Source: Hyphomicrobiales bacterium
Lineage (GTDB): Bacteria; Pseudomonadota; Alphaproteobacteria; Rhizobiales; Rhizobiaceae
DNA length: 64,000 bases
Assembly (NCBI GenBank): GCA_900468805.1
Contig: UEIF01000009.1
Span: 344,956 to 408,955 of the forward strand
Reading direction: 5' to 3'
The position numbers and the translations under genes were made by a program. The notes under the pieces were generated by a model that was not told where the DNA came from, made no database searches, and worked only from the letters and a program-made list of their open reading frames with translations. Below are positions 42,557 through 51,374 of the stretch, in pieces. The number at the start of each line of letters is the position of its first letter. Within the stretch, counting starts at the first letter, position 1.

Positions 42557-43906
42557 TTATGCGCCGACGGCCTTTCCATGTTCGATAGCCTCTTCGCCAC
42601 CCGCATATCGGCTCTCGCGGAACGGCAGGCCGAGGTGGTCGCGCAATGTCTCTCCCTTGAGGACATGGTCGAAGTAACCGCGCGCTTCGAGGATCGGCAG
42701 AACGTATTTCGCGAAATCGTCGAAGCCTTCGGCGATGATAGGGAAACCGAGGATGAAACCGTCGGCCGCCTCGCCATCAATCCAGCGGATGATCTCGTCG
42801 GCAATATGCTCAGCCGTGCCGATGAAAGCGGTGCGCGGCGTTGCGCTGTCGAGCGCGACATCCCGGAGGGTCAGTCCCTTCTCGCGCGCCGTCTTCTTGA
42901 TCCGGTCCGTCGTGGCGCGGAAATTGTTGCGGCCGATATCGCCAATGTCAGGGAAAGGTTCGTCGAGCGGATAGGCGCTGAAATCGTGATGGTCGAAGAA
43001 GCGGCCGAGATAGAGAAGCGCCTCTTCGATGGTGACGAGATTGCGGATCGCCTGATATTTGGCTTCCGCTTCCTCTGCCGTCGCCCCAACGATCGGGCCG
43101 ATGCCGGGATAGATGCCGATCTCTGCGGCCCGGCGTCCCTGCGCGATCGCGCTCTGCTTGATCTGCTTGTAGAAAGCCTGCGCTTCCTCGATCGGCCCGC
43201 CATTGGTGAAGACCGCATCGGCATGTTTGCCGGCAAGCCGGATGCCGGAATCGGAGGCGCCCGCCTGGAAGACGACTGGCTGGCCCTGTTTCGACCGGCC
43301 GATATTGAGTGGGCCTTCGATGCGGAAGAAGCGCCCCTTGTGGTTCAGCCGGTGCAGCTTGCTCTTGTCGGCATAGACGCCGCTCTCGCGGTCACGCACG
43401 AAGGCATCGTCGTCCCAGGAATCCCAGAGACCCTTGATGGCGTCGATATATTCCTCGGCGATCTCGTAACGTAGCTCATGCTCGGGATGTTCGCGCCCGT
43501 AATTGCGGCCCGACCCTTCGAGCGGCGAGGTCACCGCATTCCAGCCGGCGCGGCCGCCGCTGACGAGGTCGATGGAGGCGAATTGGCGGGCGATGGTGAA
43601 GGGGTCGCTGTAGGACGTCGAAACCGTGCCAACCAGACCGATCTTCGATGTGGAGGCAGCAAGGGCTGCGAGGATCGTCAGCGGCTCGAAGCGGTTGAGG
43701 AAGTGCGGGATCGACTGTTCGTTGATGTAGAGACCATCGGCAACGAAGGCGAAGGCAATGCCGGCCTCTTCGGCCTTGCGGGCCGCCTTGACGAAAAACT
43801 CAAAATTGGTGCTGGCGTCTGCCGGGCCGCTTGGATGTTTCCAGGCATTCATATGGCCGCCTGGGCCCTGCAGCATGATACCGAAAGTGATTTTCTTCTG
43901 GGCCAT
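42557..43906 (-). CDS. NtaA/SnaA/DszA-family flavin monooxygenase
   Basis: This 449-residue protein belongs to the NtaA/SnaA/DszA group of FMNH2-dependent monooxygenases, which cleave C-N or C-S bonds. It starts [22 protein letters not shown] and contains [33 protein letters not shown] and [13 protein letters not shown], all typical. In Bacillus, YtnJ and YxeK of this family oxidise N-acetyl S-alkyl-cysteines. AGGAGG lies nine bases before the ATG at 43906; an upstream start at 43933 lacks such a site. It follows the first LLM gene by 23 bases. A flavin reductase gene is not in the window. Confidence 0.9.
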   Translation of the reverse strand: MAQKKITFGIMLQGPGGHMNAWKHPSGPADASTNFEFFVKAARKAEEAGIAFAFVADGLYINEQSIPHFLNRFEPLTILAALAASTSKIGLVGTVSTSYSDPFTIARQFASIDLVSGGRAGWNAVTSPLEGSGRNYGREHPEHELRYEIAEEYIDAIKGLWDSWDDDAFVRDRESGVYADKSKLHRLNHKGRFFRIEGPLNIGRSKQGQPVVFQAGASDSGIRLAGKHADAVFTNGGPIEEAQAFYKQIKQSAIAQGRRAAEIGIYPGIGPIVGATAEEAEAKYQAIRNLVTIEEALLYLGRFFDHHDFSAYPLDEPFPDIGDIGRNNFRATTDRIKKTAREKGLTLRDVALDSATPRTAFIGTAEHIADEIIRWIDGEAADGFILGFPIIAEGFDDFAKYVLPILEARGYFDHVLKGETLRDHLGLPFRESRYAGGEEAIEHGKAVGA

Positions 43907-43929
43907 GGGTTCAATCCTCCTGGGGATGG

Positions 43930-44922
43930 TCAAGCTGCGAGGGAAAGCCGTTCCTTGGCGAGCAATTCGATTGAGGAGAGCCGCTCTGAAGCGGCCAGCG
44001 CCGGCGTATCGAGAACGAATTCCTTGACCCCGTAGCGACGATGCAGTTCATCCAATTCCTTGCGGATCTGGGCGGCCGTGCCGTGCAGTACGCTCGGCAC
44101 TTTTTCCTCGGTGCGATAATCCGTGACACCGGCCTGCCTTGCGAATTCGGCCGCCTGTTCTTCGCTGCCGACATTCACCGTCTGGCCGTTCGGCAGGAAG
44201 ATCTTGACGATGCGCAGATTGCCGACGCGCTCGCGGGCTTGCTCCTCGCTGTCTGCTGCGAATGCAGCGAGCGCCAGGATCGGCTTCTTGCCACCGGAGG
44301 CGCGTTCATAGGCTTCGAAGGTCTTACGCAGGTTTTCCGGATCACCGTTGAGATGGCCGGCGAATACCAGCTCCCAGCCCTTCTCGGCGGCCAGCACTGC
44401 GCTCTCGACGCTTGCGCCAAGAAGGAAACGCTCGGGTGCTGTCGGCGGAAAAGGTGTCGCCTGCGCGCCCTCGTAATTGGGATCGGCGGTGAGATAGGTG
44501 TTGATGTCGGAAAGCTGGACGGCGAAATCCGGCTTTCTTTCAAGATCGAAGGCTGCCTGCAGAGCCCGTGTCGACAGCGGAAAGCCGCCTGGGGCCTTGC
44601 CGACACCAAGATCGACGCGACCAGGCGCCAGCGAGGCGAGAAGATTGAAGCTCTCGGCCACCTTGTAGGCGCTGTAGTGCTGCAGCATCACGCCGCCCGA
44701 GCCGATGCGGATCTTCGATGTCCGGGCCAGAAGATAGGCAATCAAGGTTTCCGGCGCAGAGCTCGCCAGATTGGACATGTTGTGATGTTCGGCGACCCAG
44801 AACCTGTTATAGCCGAGTTCTTCGGCGCGGATCGCCAGCCGCACGCTCGCCTGCAAGGCTTCGGCGGCAGTTTTTCCCTGTTCAACCGGGCTCTTGTCGA
44901 GAAGGCTCAGAAGATAAGACAT
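43930..44922 (-). CDS. LLM-class flavin oxidoreductase, YtmO-like
   Basis: This 330-residue protein is a second type of luciferase-like oxidoreductase, with the short form and N-terminus ([20 protein letters not shown]) of the YtmO/CmoO and YhbW group. It has [19 protein letters not shown] and [34 protein letters not shown]. It is the first gene of the nine-gene minus-strand cluster, with a candidate operator region upstream. In Bacillus, YtmO accompanies YtnJ in the same kind of operon, which supports the pathway assignment. Confidence 0.88.
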   Translation of the reverse strand: MSYLLSLLDKSPVEQGKTAAEALQASVRLAIRAEELGYNRFWVAEHHNMSNLASSAPETLIAYLLARTSKIRIGSGGVMLQHYSAYKVAESFNLLASLAPGRVDLGVGKAPGGFPLSTRALQAAFDLERKPDFAVQLSDINTYLTADPNYEGAQATPFPPTAPERFLLGASVESAVLAAEKGWELVFAGHLNGDPENLRKTFEAYERASGGKKPILALAAFAADSEEQARERVGNLRIVKIFLPNGQTVNVGSEEQAAEFARQAGVTDYRTEEKVPSVLHGTAAQIRKELDELHRRYGVKEFVLDTPALAASERLSSIELLAKERLSLAA

Positions 44923-44963
44923 ATGGTTTCATCCAGATCAGCTCCGCGGTTGCGTCGCATAAT

Positions 44964-45011
44964 CTATAAAACCCATAGACAATATGAATTATAAGAAAGA
45001 GTGTTCTCTTT
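44964..45011 (-). promoter_or_regulatory. Candidate operators upstream of the LLM/cysteine-derivative cluster
   Basis: CTATAAAACCCATAG (44964-44978) has arms CTAT/ATAG, resembling a T-N11-A LysR-type box. AAAGAGTGTTCTCTTT (44996-45011) is a perfect 6-bp inverted repeat with a four-base spacer. A TATAAT-like sequence on the minus strand lies between them. No regulator gene is adjacent in the window. Confidence 0.4.
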
Positions 45012-45037
45012 AAGCGTGTAGTTCAGGAAAATTCGTT

Positions 45038-45083
45038 GCGTGCGGACAGGTCAGGACATGCCTGCCGAAACCTGTCCGCACGC
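45038..45083 (-). terminator. Terminator after the dehydratase operon
   Basis: A perfect 14-bp stem, GCGTGCGGACAGGT (45038-45051) with ACCTGTCCGCACGC (45070-45083), and an 18-base loop directly follow the stop codon at 45088. In the minus direction it is followed by AACGAATTTT. It separates this operon from the LLM cluster. Confidence 0.7.
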
Positions 45084-45087
45084 CATA

Positions 45088-46242
45088 TTACCAGTTCGTG
45101 ACCGAGCCGTCGCGGCGTTTCAGATGCGGCGCTTCCCAATATTCGAAGCTCTGCCTAGCAATCAGTTCCTCGTTGACCTCGATGCCAAGGCCGGGAGCGT
45201 CCGAGACCGGATAAAACGCGCCTTCGAGCCGCGGCTGGACCGGGAAGAACTCGGAATTGTCGAAGCCGAGATGGGTTTCGGCCGGGCTTGCCCGGGTTTC
45301 CAGCCAGGAGAAATTGGCGACCGCCGCAGAAAAGTGGATGGTCGCGGCAGTGCAGACCGGCCCCAGCGGATTATGCGGCATCATGTCGACATAATGCGCC
45401 TCGCTCCAGCCGGCGACCTTCATCGATTCTGTCAGGCCGCCGACATTGCAAACATCGAGCCGATTGAACTGGTGAATGTCGCGCTCGATAAAGGGCAGGA
45501 ACTGCCATTTCGAGGAAAATTCCTCGCCGATCGCAAAGGGAACATCAGTCATGCGCCTGAGCGCTTCATAGGCGCCTGGCGTCTCATCGCGGATCGGTTC
45601 TTCCAGGAAGTCTAGCGTGCCCTTCGGCATCTTCTGGCAGAAGCTCGCGGCCTCAGCCACGGTCAGGCGATGGTGGTAGTCGATACCGAGAACGACGTCC
45701 TCACCTAACTCCTCACGGGCCTTGATGCACCATTTCGCCGTCGTGGCGATGTGCTCGCGCGGCTCGTAGATATCCTTGTTCTCGTGGCCGGCGGGCGATA
45801 GGCGCATGGCCGTCCAGCCATGCTCCACGAGCATCTGCGCCTGCTCGATCATCGCCGGTCCCGGCTCGGCGAAGGTCGTCGCAAAGGTCGGGATGCGGTC
45901 GCGCTGTTTGCCGCCGAGCAATTCATAGACCGGCACGCCGAGCGCCTTGCCCTTGATGTCATGCAGCGCGATATCGATGGCGGAGATCGCCGCCTGCAGC
46001 ACGCGGCCGCCTTCGAAATACTGGCTGCGATACATTTCCTGCCAGAGCGCGCCGATCTTGAACGGATCGCGGCCACGCAGGAATTCCGCATAATGCTCGA
46101 GAGCGCCGACCACGGCCTTCTCGCGGCCGGAGAGACCGCTCTCGCCCCAGCCAAAAATTCCCTCGTCCGTCTCGATCTTCACCAGAAGCTGGTTGCGGAT
46201 GCCGACCTTGACGGCATAGGTCTTGATCGCTGCAATCTTCAT
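45088..46242 (-). CDS. Enolase-superfamily sugar-acid dehydratase, galactonate dehydratase-like
   Basis: This 384-residue mandelate-racemase-type enzyme should dehydrate an aldonic or uronic-derived acid to a 2-keto-3-deoxy acid. The metal-site motifs are GIDYHHRLT, FLEEPI and IGEEF. The general-acid/base histidine is in VDMMPHNPLGPVC, where D-galactonate dehydratase has HCPLGP. The N-terminal capping domain (KIETDEGIFGWGESGLSGREKAV) and C-terminal DGSVTNW match that subgroup, but His-His replaces the usual His-Gly after Asp, so specificity may differ. It is 10 bases after manD. Confidence 0.85.
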   Translation of the reverse strand: MKIAAIKTYAVKVGIRNQLLVKIETDEGIFGWGESGLSGREKAVVGALEHYAEFLRGRDPFKIGALWQEMYRSQYFEGGRVLQAAISAIDIALHDIKGKALGVPVYELLGGKQRDRIPTFATTFAEPGPAMIEQAQMLVEHGWTAMRLSPAGHENKDIYEPREHIATTAKWCIKAREELGEDVVLGIDYHHRLTVAEAASFCQKMPKGTLDFLEEPIRDETPGAYEALRRMTDVPFAIGEEFSSKWQFLPFIERDIHQFNRLDVCNVGGLTESMKVAGWSEAHYVDMMPHNPLGPVCTAATIHFSAAVANFSWLETRASPAETHLGFDNSEFFPVQPRLEGAFYPVSDAPGLGIEVNEELIARQSFEYWEAPHLKRRDGSVTNW

Positions 46243-46252
46243 CTTTTCCTCC

Positions 46253-47461
46253 TCACCAATGCCACAGCGTACCGTCTTCCAGACGGTTCACGGGCAGGTA
46301 GGCGCGCTGGTACGGATATTTCTCGGCAAGCTTCTCATCGATATCGACGCCGTGGCCGATAGCCTCACCCGGATGCAGATAGCCATCATTGAGGCTCCAG
46401 GCGCTTGGGAACACTTCGAGGATTTCCGGCAGGTAGCCGGAATATTCCTGGATGCCGAAGTTCGGAACCCAGAGATCAAGATGCAGGTTGGCACCAAGGC
46501 AGATCGGCGACATGTCCATCGCGCCGTGGCAGGCAGTGCGCACATTGTAGACGCTGGCGTAATCCATGATGCGGCGGAGCGCCGTGATGCCGCCCGCATG
46601 CACCGTCGTGGTGCGGATATAGTCGATCAGCTGCTCTTCGATCAGCAGGCGCGCATCCCAGATCGTGTTGAACACCTCACCGACGGCAAGCGGTGTCGTC
46701 GTGTGCTTGCGGATCAGGCGGAAACCTTCCTGGTGTTCTGCTGCGACCGCGTCTTCCAGCCAGAAGAGACGGGCAAATTCCAGATCCTTGCCGAGGCGAG
46801 CCGCCTCGATCGGCGTCAAGCGGTGATGCGTGTCATGCAGCAGTTCGATATCGGGGCCATGGGCTTCGCGAACGGCTTCGAAGAGTTTCGGAATATGGCG
46901 CAGATATTTCGAGGTCGACCAGACTTCCTCATGCGGCACAGCATCATCGTCCGCATTGTTGGTGACGGATTTCTTGCCTGTACCGTAAACGTCAGGCAGT
47001 CCCGGAATGCCGACCTGTACGCGGATCGCCTTGTAGCCCTGCTCGATACGCTTGCCGACGGCCTCGACAGCTTCGGCAATATCGGTGCCCTGGGCATGCG
47101 TGTAGCATAGCACCTTCTCGCGGCTCGCGCCGCCAAGCAGCTGGTAGAGCGGCATATTGGCGGCCTTGGCCTTGATGTCCCAGAGCGCGGTGTCAATGCC
47201 GGCGATTGCCGCCATCGTCACTGGGCCGCGGCGCCAGTAGGCACCTTTGTAGAAATACTGCCAGATATCTTCGATGCGCGAGGGATCACGGCCGATCAGA
47301 AGTGGCGCCAGATGATCCTGCAGATAGGCGACGACGGCCTTTTCGCGGCCGTTCAGCGTGGCGTCGCCGACGCCCGTCAGGCCTTCATCGGTGAAGATCT
47401 TGACAGTGACGAAGTTGCGGCCCGGCGAGCAGACAATGATTTTGACGTCGGTAATTTTCAT
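46253..47461 (-). CDS. manD: D-mannonate dehydratase family protein (ManD/RspA)
   Basis: This 402-residue enolase-superfamily protein matches the ManD/RspA family, which dehydrates D-mannonate (or D-gluconate) to 2-keto-3-deoxygluconate. Key segments are [53 protein letters not shown] and [20 protein letters not shown]; the C-terminus ends in DGTLWHW, as in the family. Activity varies widely within ManD, from high mannonate dehydratase to nearly none, so the substrate is not certain. It directly follows the ABC importer genes by three bases, which points to catabolism of an imported uronate-derived compound. Confidence 0.9.
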   Translation of the reverse strand: MKITDVKIIVCSPGRNFVTVKIFTDEGLTGVGDATLNGREKAVVAYLQDHLAPLLIGRDPSRIEDIWQYFYKGAYWRRGPVTMAAIAGIDTALWDIKAKAANMPLYQLLGGASREKVLCYTHAQGTDIAEAVEAVGKRIEQGYKAIRVQVGIPGLPDVYGTGKKSVTNNADDDAVPHEEVWSTSKYLRHIPKLFEAVREAHGPDIELLHDTHHRLTPIEAARLGKDLEFARLFWLEDAVAAEHQEGFRLIRKHTTTPLAVGEVFNTIWDARLLIEEQLIDYIRTTTVHAGGITALRRIMDYASVYNVRTACHGAMDMSPICLGANLHLDLWVPNFGIQEYSGYLPEILEVFPSAWSLNDGYLHPGEAIGHGVDIDEKLAEKYPYQRAYLPVNRLEDGTLWHW

Positions 47462-47464
47462 GAC

Positions 47465-49165
47465 TTATCCGTTGGCTGAAACTGTGCGTGTGGGGTCGTA
47501 GCGGAACCGGTTGTGGATGCGCCGGTCGCGCGGGTCTGGATGCGGAATGGCCGAGAGAAGCGCACGCGTGTAGTCATGCGCCGGATTGTTGACGACCTGA
47601 TCGGTCTCACCGGCTTCGACGATCTTGCCGCGATACATGACCGCCACGCGGTCGCACATGTAGCGGATGACCGACATGTCGTGGGAAATGAAGACATAGG
47701 AGAGCCCAAGCTCGTCCTGCAGCTTCATCATCAGGTCCAGCATCTGCGAGCGCAGGGAAACGTCGAGCGCCGAAGTCGCCTCATCAGCAATGATCAGGCG
47801 TGGCTTCACGGCAATGGCGCGGGCAATGCCGATACGCTGGCGCTGGCCGCCGGAAAAAGCATGCGGATAGCGCTCCCGCCAGGCAGGTTCGAGGCCGACC
47901 TGCTGCATGAGCTCTGAAACCCGATCGTCGAGCGGCCTGCCCTTCATGCCGGCCAGCTTCAGCGGCTCGGCGATGATCTGGCCGACGGTCTTGCGGGGGC
48001 TGAGCGAGCCAACAGGATCCTGGAAGATCATGCGGATATCGCGCCTGACATCCTTGAGCGTTGCCTTGTCCGTCGTGCGCAGTTCGACGGTGCTGCCGTC
48101 ACTGCGGCGATAATCCATCGCGCCCGATTGCGGATCGTAGATCCGCAGCATGCAGCGGCCCATCGTGGTTTTACCTGAGCCGGACTCGCCGACAATGCCC
48201 AGCGTTTCGCCGGGGCGGACGATCAGCGACACGTCATCGACGGCCTTGAGGCCGGAGGGGAAAGTCAGTGATAGGTTCTTGACCTCGAGCAACGGCGGTG
48301 CTTCGGCCGAGACCTGTGGCCGCGACAGGCGAACTTCCGCCTTGCGCTCCAGTTTGACGACCGAGCCGATCAGCCGGCGCGTATAGTCGTCCTGCGGTGC
48401 GTGGAAGATCTGCTCGACCGGCCCCTTCTCCATGACCTTGCCGCGATACATGACGAGCACTTCGTCGGCGATCTCGGCGACGACGCCCATGTCATGGGTG
48501 ATGAACAGCACGGCCATGCCTTGGCTCTGCTGCAACTTGCGGATCAGGTCGAGGATTTCGGCCTGCGTCGTCACGTCGAGTGCCGTCGTTGGCTCGTCTG
48601 CGATTAGCACGGAGGGATTGCAGGCAAGCGCCATGGCGATCATCACACGCTGGCGCATACCGCCTGAGAATTCGAACGTGTAGCGGTCGATCGCCGTTTC
48701 CGGGCGGGGTATCTCCACCTGCCGTAAGAGCTCCAGCACACGCTCGCGCTGCTGCGCGCCACGGATGCCGAAATGGATTCTGAGCGCCTCGCCGATCTGG
48801 GTGCCGATACGGTGAACCGGCGAAAGCGAACTCATCGGCTCCTGGAAGATCATGGCGATCTCCTTGCCGCGAACGTTGCGGATTTCCCTGCCGCGCGGCT
48901 CGAGCTTGGCAAGATCGGTCGAGGTGCCATCCGCCCGCGTCAGGACGATCGAGCCGCCCTCGATCCGGCCGGGTCTATCGACGATCTGCAGGATGGAGCG
49001 CGCCGTTACCGACTTGCCGGAGCCGGATTCGCCGACGACGCAGAGCGTCTTGCCGCGCTTCAGTTCGAAGGAAACACCGTCGACCGCCTTGAAGATGCCG
49101 GTACGGGTCGGGAAATAGGTCTTGAGGTCATCGACCTTGAGGATCGTATCATCTGTCATGGTCAT
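47465..49165 (-). CDS. Peptide-type ABC transporter ATPase, DppD-DppF fusion
   Basis: This 566-residue protein carries both ATPase domains of a peptide/nickel/oligosaccharide-type importer. Domain one has [30 protein letters not shown] and [12 protein letters not shown]. Domain two has [30 protein letters not shown] and [12 protein letters not shown]. The start at 49165 overlaps the permease stop as ATGA; earlier in-frame starts run into the permease gene. It precedes manD by three bases, tying import to sugar-acid breakdown. Confidence 0.92.
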   Translation of the reverse strand: MTMTDDTILKVDDLKTYFPTRTGIFKAVDGVSFELKRGKTLCVVGESGSGKSVTARSILQIVDRPGRIEGGSIVLTRADGTSTDLAKLEPRGREIRNVRGKEIAMIFQEPMSSLSPVHRIGTQIGEALRIHFGIRGAQQRERVLELLRQVEIPRPETAIDRYTFEFSGGMRQRVMIAMALACNPSVLIADEPTTALDVTTQAEILDLIRKLQQSQGMAVLFITHDMGVVAEIADEVLVMYRGKVMEKGPVEQIFHAPQDDYTRRLIGSVVKLERKAEVRLSRPQVSAEAPPLLEVKNLSLTFPSGLKAVDDVSLIVRPGETLGIVGESGSGKTTMGRCMLRIYDPQSGAMDYRRSDGSTVELRTTDKATLKDVRRDIRMIFQDPVGSLSPRKTVGQIIAEPLKLAGMKGRPLDDRVSELMQQVGLEPAWRERYPHAFSGGQRQRIGIARAIAVKPRLIIADEATSALDVSLRSQMLDLMMKLQDELGLSYVFISHDMSVIRYMCDRVAVMYRGKIVEAGETDQVVNNPAHDYTRALLSAIPHPDPRDRRIHNRFRYDPTRTVSANG

Positions 49166-50316
49166 GAAACCGACTCGTAGGGATCTGCGGCATCGCGGAG
49201 ACCGTCGCCGAGGAAGTTGAGGGAAAGCACCGAGATGACGATGGCGGCGGCCGGCGTGAACAGGAGCCACGGGGCCTGCGCTACGGCGCGGATATTCTGC
49301 GCCTCCTGCAGGAGTACGCCCCAGGAAATGATCGGCGGCTGCAGACCGATGCCGAGGAAGGAGAGCGCGGTCTCAGCCAGGATCATCGAAGGGATTGCCA
49401 GCGTCAGCGTCGCGATGATGTGGCTCATGAAGGACGGAACGAGGTGATTGAAGATGATGCCGATTTCGCTCATGCCGTCGAGACGCGCGGCGATGACAAA
49501 ATCCTCGTTTCGCAGCGACAGGAACTTGCCACGCACTTCACGTGCAAGGCTCGTCCAGCCGATCAGCGAGACAATGAGGGTGATGACGAAATAGGTGCGA
49601 AGCGGCGGCCAACCGACGGGAATGGCGGCGGCAAGGCCCATCCACAGCGGAATGGTCGGGATGGAGCGCAGCAGTTCAATCATGCGCTGGATGCCAAGGT
49701 CGACCCAGCCGCCGAAGAAACCCGAAATGCCGCCGATTGTGACGCCCAGCACGAGGCTCATGAAGACGCCGACAAGACCGATCGACAGCGAGATCTTGGC
49801 GCCATGCACAACACGCGAGAAGATATCGCGGCCGAGACGATCGGCGCCGAAGATATAAAGACTGTCGCCCGGCATCGGGTTCGTCAGGCCGAAGAGCTTG
49901 GTCTGCATCGGAATGAAGCCGAGCAAGTAGTAAGGTTGCGGCGCCTTGACAAAAAGGCCGACATCAACGGGCTTTGCCGGATCGGCCGTGAACTCGCGCC
50001 GCATGGATTCGGTGTTCAAGGTCATCTTGAGCTGGCTGACGTGCGGGCGGAAGGAGCCGTCGACCAGCAGCGAGATGCCCTGCGGCGGTGCATAGGTGAA
50101 GCGCGCATTCGTGGCATTCGGATCGAGCGGCGCTATAAAATCCGCAAAGGCCGCAACCAGATACATGAAGACGATGACGACAAGGCTCGCCAAGGCAATC
50201 TTGTGCTTCTTGAACTTCAGCCAGAAAAGCCGCCACTGGCCGGCAACGGCGATATCCTTGCCGTGCAGGTCGATCGATGGGCCGGCATCCGGCGGGAGAT
50301 GGGTAATATCTGTCAT
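49162..50316 (-). CDS. Peptide-type ABC transporter permease (DppC family)
   Basis: This 384-residue membrane protein is the DppC-like permease. After an N-terminal helix comes a long periplasmic insert of about 100 residues (FTYAPPQGISLLVDGSFR through LFGLTNPMPGDSLYIFGAD). The five-helix core follows, with RLGRDIFSRVVHGAKISLSIG and the EAA loop near AARLDGMSEIGIIFNHLVPS. The insert is longer than in DppC and is typical of oligosaccharide-transporting members. The start overlaps the DppB-like gene by four bases. Confidence 0.91.
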   Translation of the reverse strand: MTDITHLPPDAGPSIDLHGKDIAVAGQWRLFWLKFKKHKIALASLVVIVFMYLVAAFADFIAPLDPNATNARFTYAPPQGISLLVDGSFRPHVSQLKMTLNTESMRREFTADPAKPVDVGLFVKAPQPYYLLGFIPMQTKLFGLTNPMPGDSLYIFGADRLGRDIFSRVVHGAKISLSIGLVGVFMSLVLGVTIGGISGFFGGWVDLGIQRMIELLRSIPTIPLWMGLAAAIPVGWPPLRTYFVITLIVSLIGWTSLAREVRGKFLSLRNEDFVIAARLDGMSEIGIIFNHLVPSFMSHIIATLTLAIPSMILAETALSFLGIGLQPPIISWGVLLQEAQNIRAVAQAPWLLFTPAAAIVISVLSLNFLGDGLRDAADPYESVS

Positions 50317-51299
50317 TGGAACCGTATCCGCGGGTCGGTGATGGCGAGCAGGATGTCGGAAATCAGCGTGCCGATGATCGTCAGCACCGAAATCAAGAGG
50401 ATGAGCGAGCCGGCGAGATACATGTCCTGAGCCAGCAGGGCGCGCAGCAGTAGCGGTCCTGTGGTCGGCAGACTCATGACGACGGAGACGATAATCTCGC
50501 CCGAAATGACCGCCGGCAGTATCCAGCCAAGCGTCGAGATCAGCGGGTTGAGCGCCAGGCGCACCGGATAGCGGATCAAGAGCTCGAATTCGGACATGCC
50601 CTTGGCGCGCGCTGTCGTGACATAGGGTTTCGAGAGTTCATCGAGCAGATTGGCGCGCATGATGCGCACCAGTGCGGCCAGCGAACCGAGGCCGATGATG
50701 ATGACCGGCAGCCAGACATGCTGGGCGAAATCGATAAGCCTGCCGAAGCTCCAGGGCGCATCGACATAATCGGGCGAGAAGAGGCCGCCGACGCTCTGGC
50801 CGAAATAGGCCGACATCATATACATGGCCGAAAGCGCCATAAGGAAGTCGGGTACGGCAAGGAAGAAGAAGGCAAGGAAGGTCGCCGAATAATCAGAGAT
50901 CGAATATTGCCGCACCGCCGAGAGTATGCCGATCGGGATCGCGACAGCCCAGACAAAGCAGAGCGTCAGGAAGGAGAGCAGCAGCGAGAATCCGAGGCGG
51001 CCCCATATCAGCTCCGTGACCGGCTTGCCGAGCTCGAAGGAGATGCCGAAATCGCCATGCAGCAGGATGCCGGCAATCCACTTGTAATATTGGAAATACA
51101 TCGGCTGATCGAGACCGTAACGCTCGCGCATGGCGGCAACGGTTCCCTCTTCCACCGCACCACCCTGGCTTGCCCAATCGGCCATGAGGGTCGTCAGGTA
51201 ATCGCCCGGCGGCAACTGGATGATGATGAAGGCGATGATGGAGACGGCAAACAGTGTCGGGATCGCGAACACAAGCCGCTTGGCAATATAACGGAGCAT
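50313..51299 (-). CDS. Peptide-type ABC transporter permease (DppB family)
   Basis: This 328-residue membrane protein is the DppB-like permease, with six helices. It has the N-terminal MLRYIAKRLVFAIPTLFAVSIIAFIIIQLPPGDY, the loop RYGLDQPMYFQYYKWIAGILLHGDFG and the EAA motif TTARAKGMSEFELLIRYPVRLALNPL. It follows the binding-protein gene by 75 bases, across an imperfect hairpin, and overlaps the DppC-like gene. Confidence 0.91.
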   Translation of the reverse strand: MLRYIAKRLVFAIPTLFAVSIIAFIIIQLPPGDYLTTLMADWASQGGAVEEGTVAAMRERYGLDQPMYFQYYKWIAGILLHGDFGISFELGKPVTELIWGRLGFSLLLSFLTLCFVWAVAIPIGILSAVRQYSISDYSATFLAFFFLAVPDFLMALSAMYMMSAYFGQSVGGLFSPDYVDAPWSFGRLIDFAQHVWLPVIIIGLGSLAALVRIMRANLLDELSKPYVTTARAKGMSEFELLIRYPVRLALNPLISTLGWILPAVISGEIIVSVVMSLPTTGPLLLRALLAQDMYLAGSLILLISVLTIIGTLISDILLAITDPRIRFQ

Positions 51300-51332
51300 G
51301 ATTTCAGACCGTTCGATAGGATCGAAGGGGCG

Positions 51333-51361
51333 GCCGGCGGAGGCATGGTGCCCCCACCGGC
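51333..51361 (-). repeat. Imperfect hairpin after binding-protein gene
   Basis: GCCGG-C-GG-A-GGC pairs with GCC-C-CC-A-CCGGC across the loop ATGGT, giving ten pairs and two mismatches. It lies between the large binding-protein gene and the DppB-like permease gene and lacks a U-run. Confidence 0.5.
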
Positions 51362-51374
51362 TCTGGGAGGAGCC

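Noticed and set aside
41903..43474. A 523-codon plus-strand open frame across the M20 and LLM genes.
   Set aside because: It is antisense to two intact, motif-rich enzyme genes.
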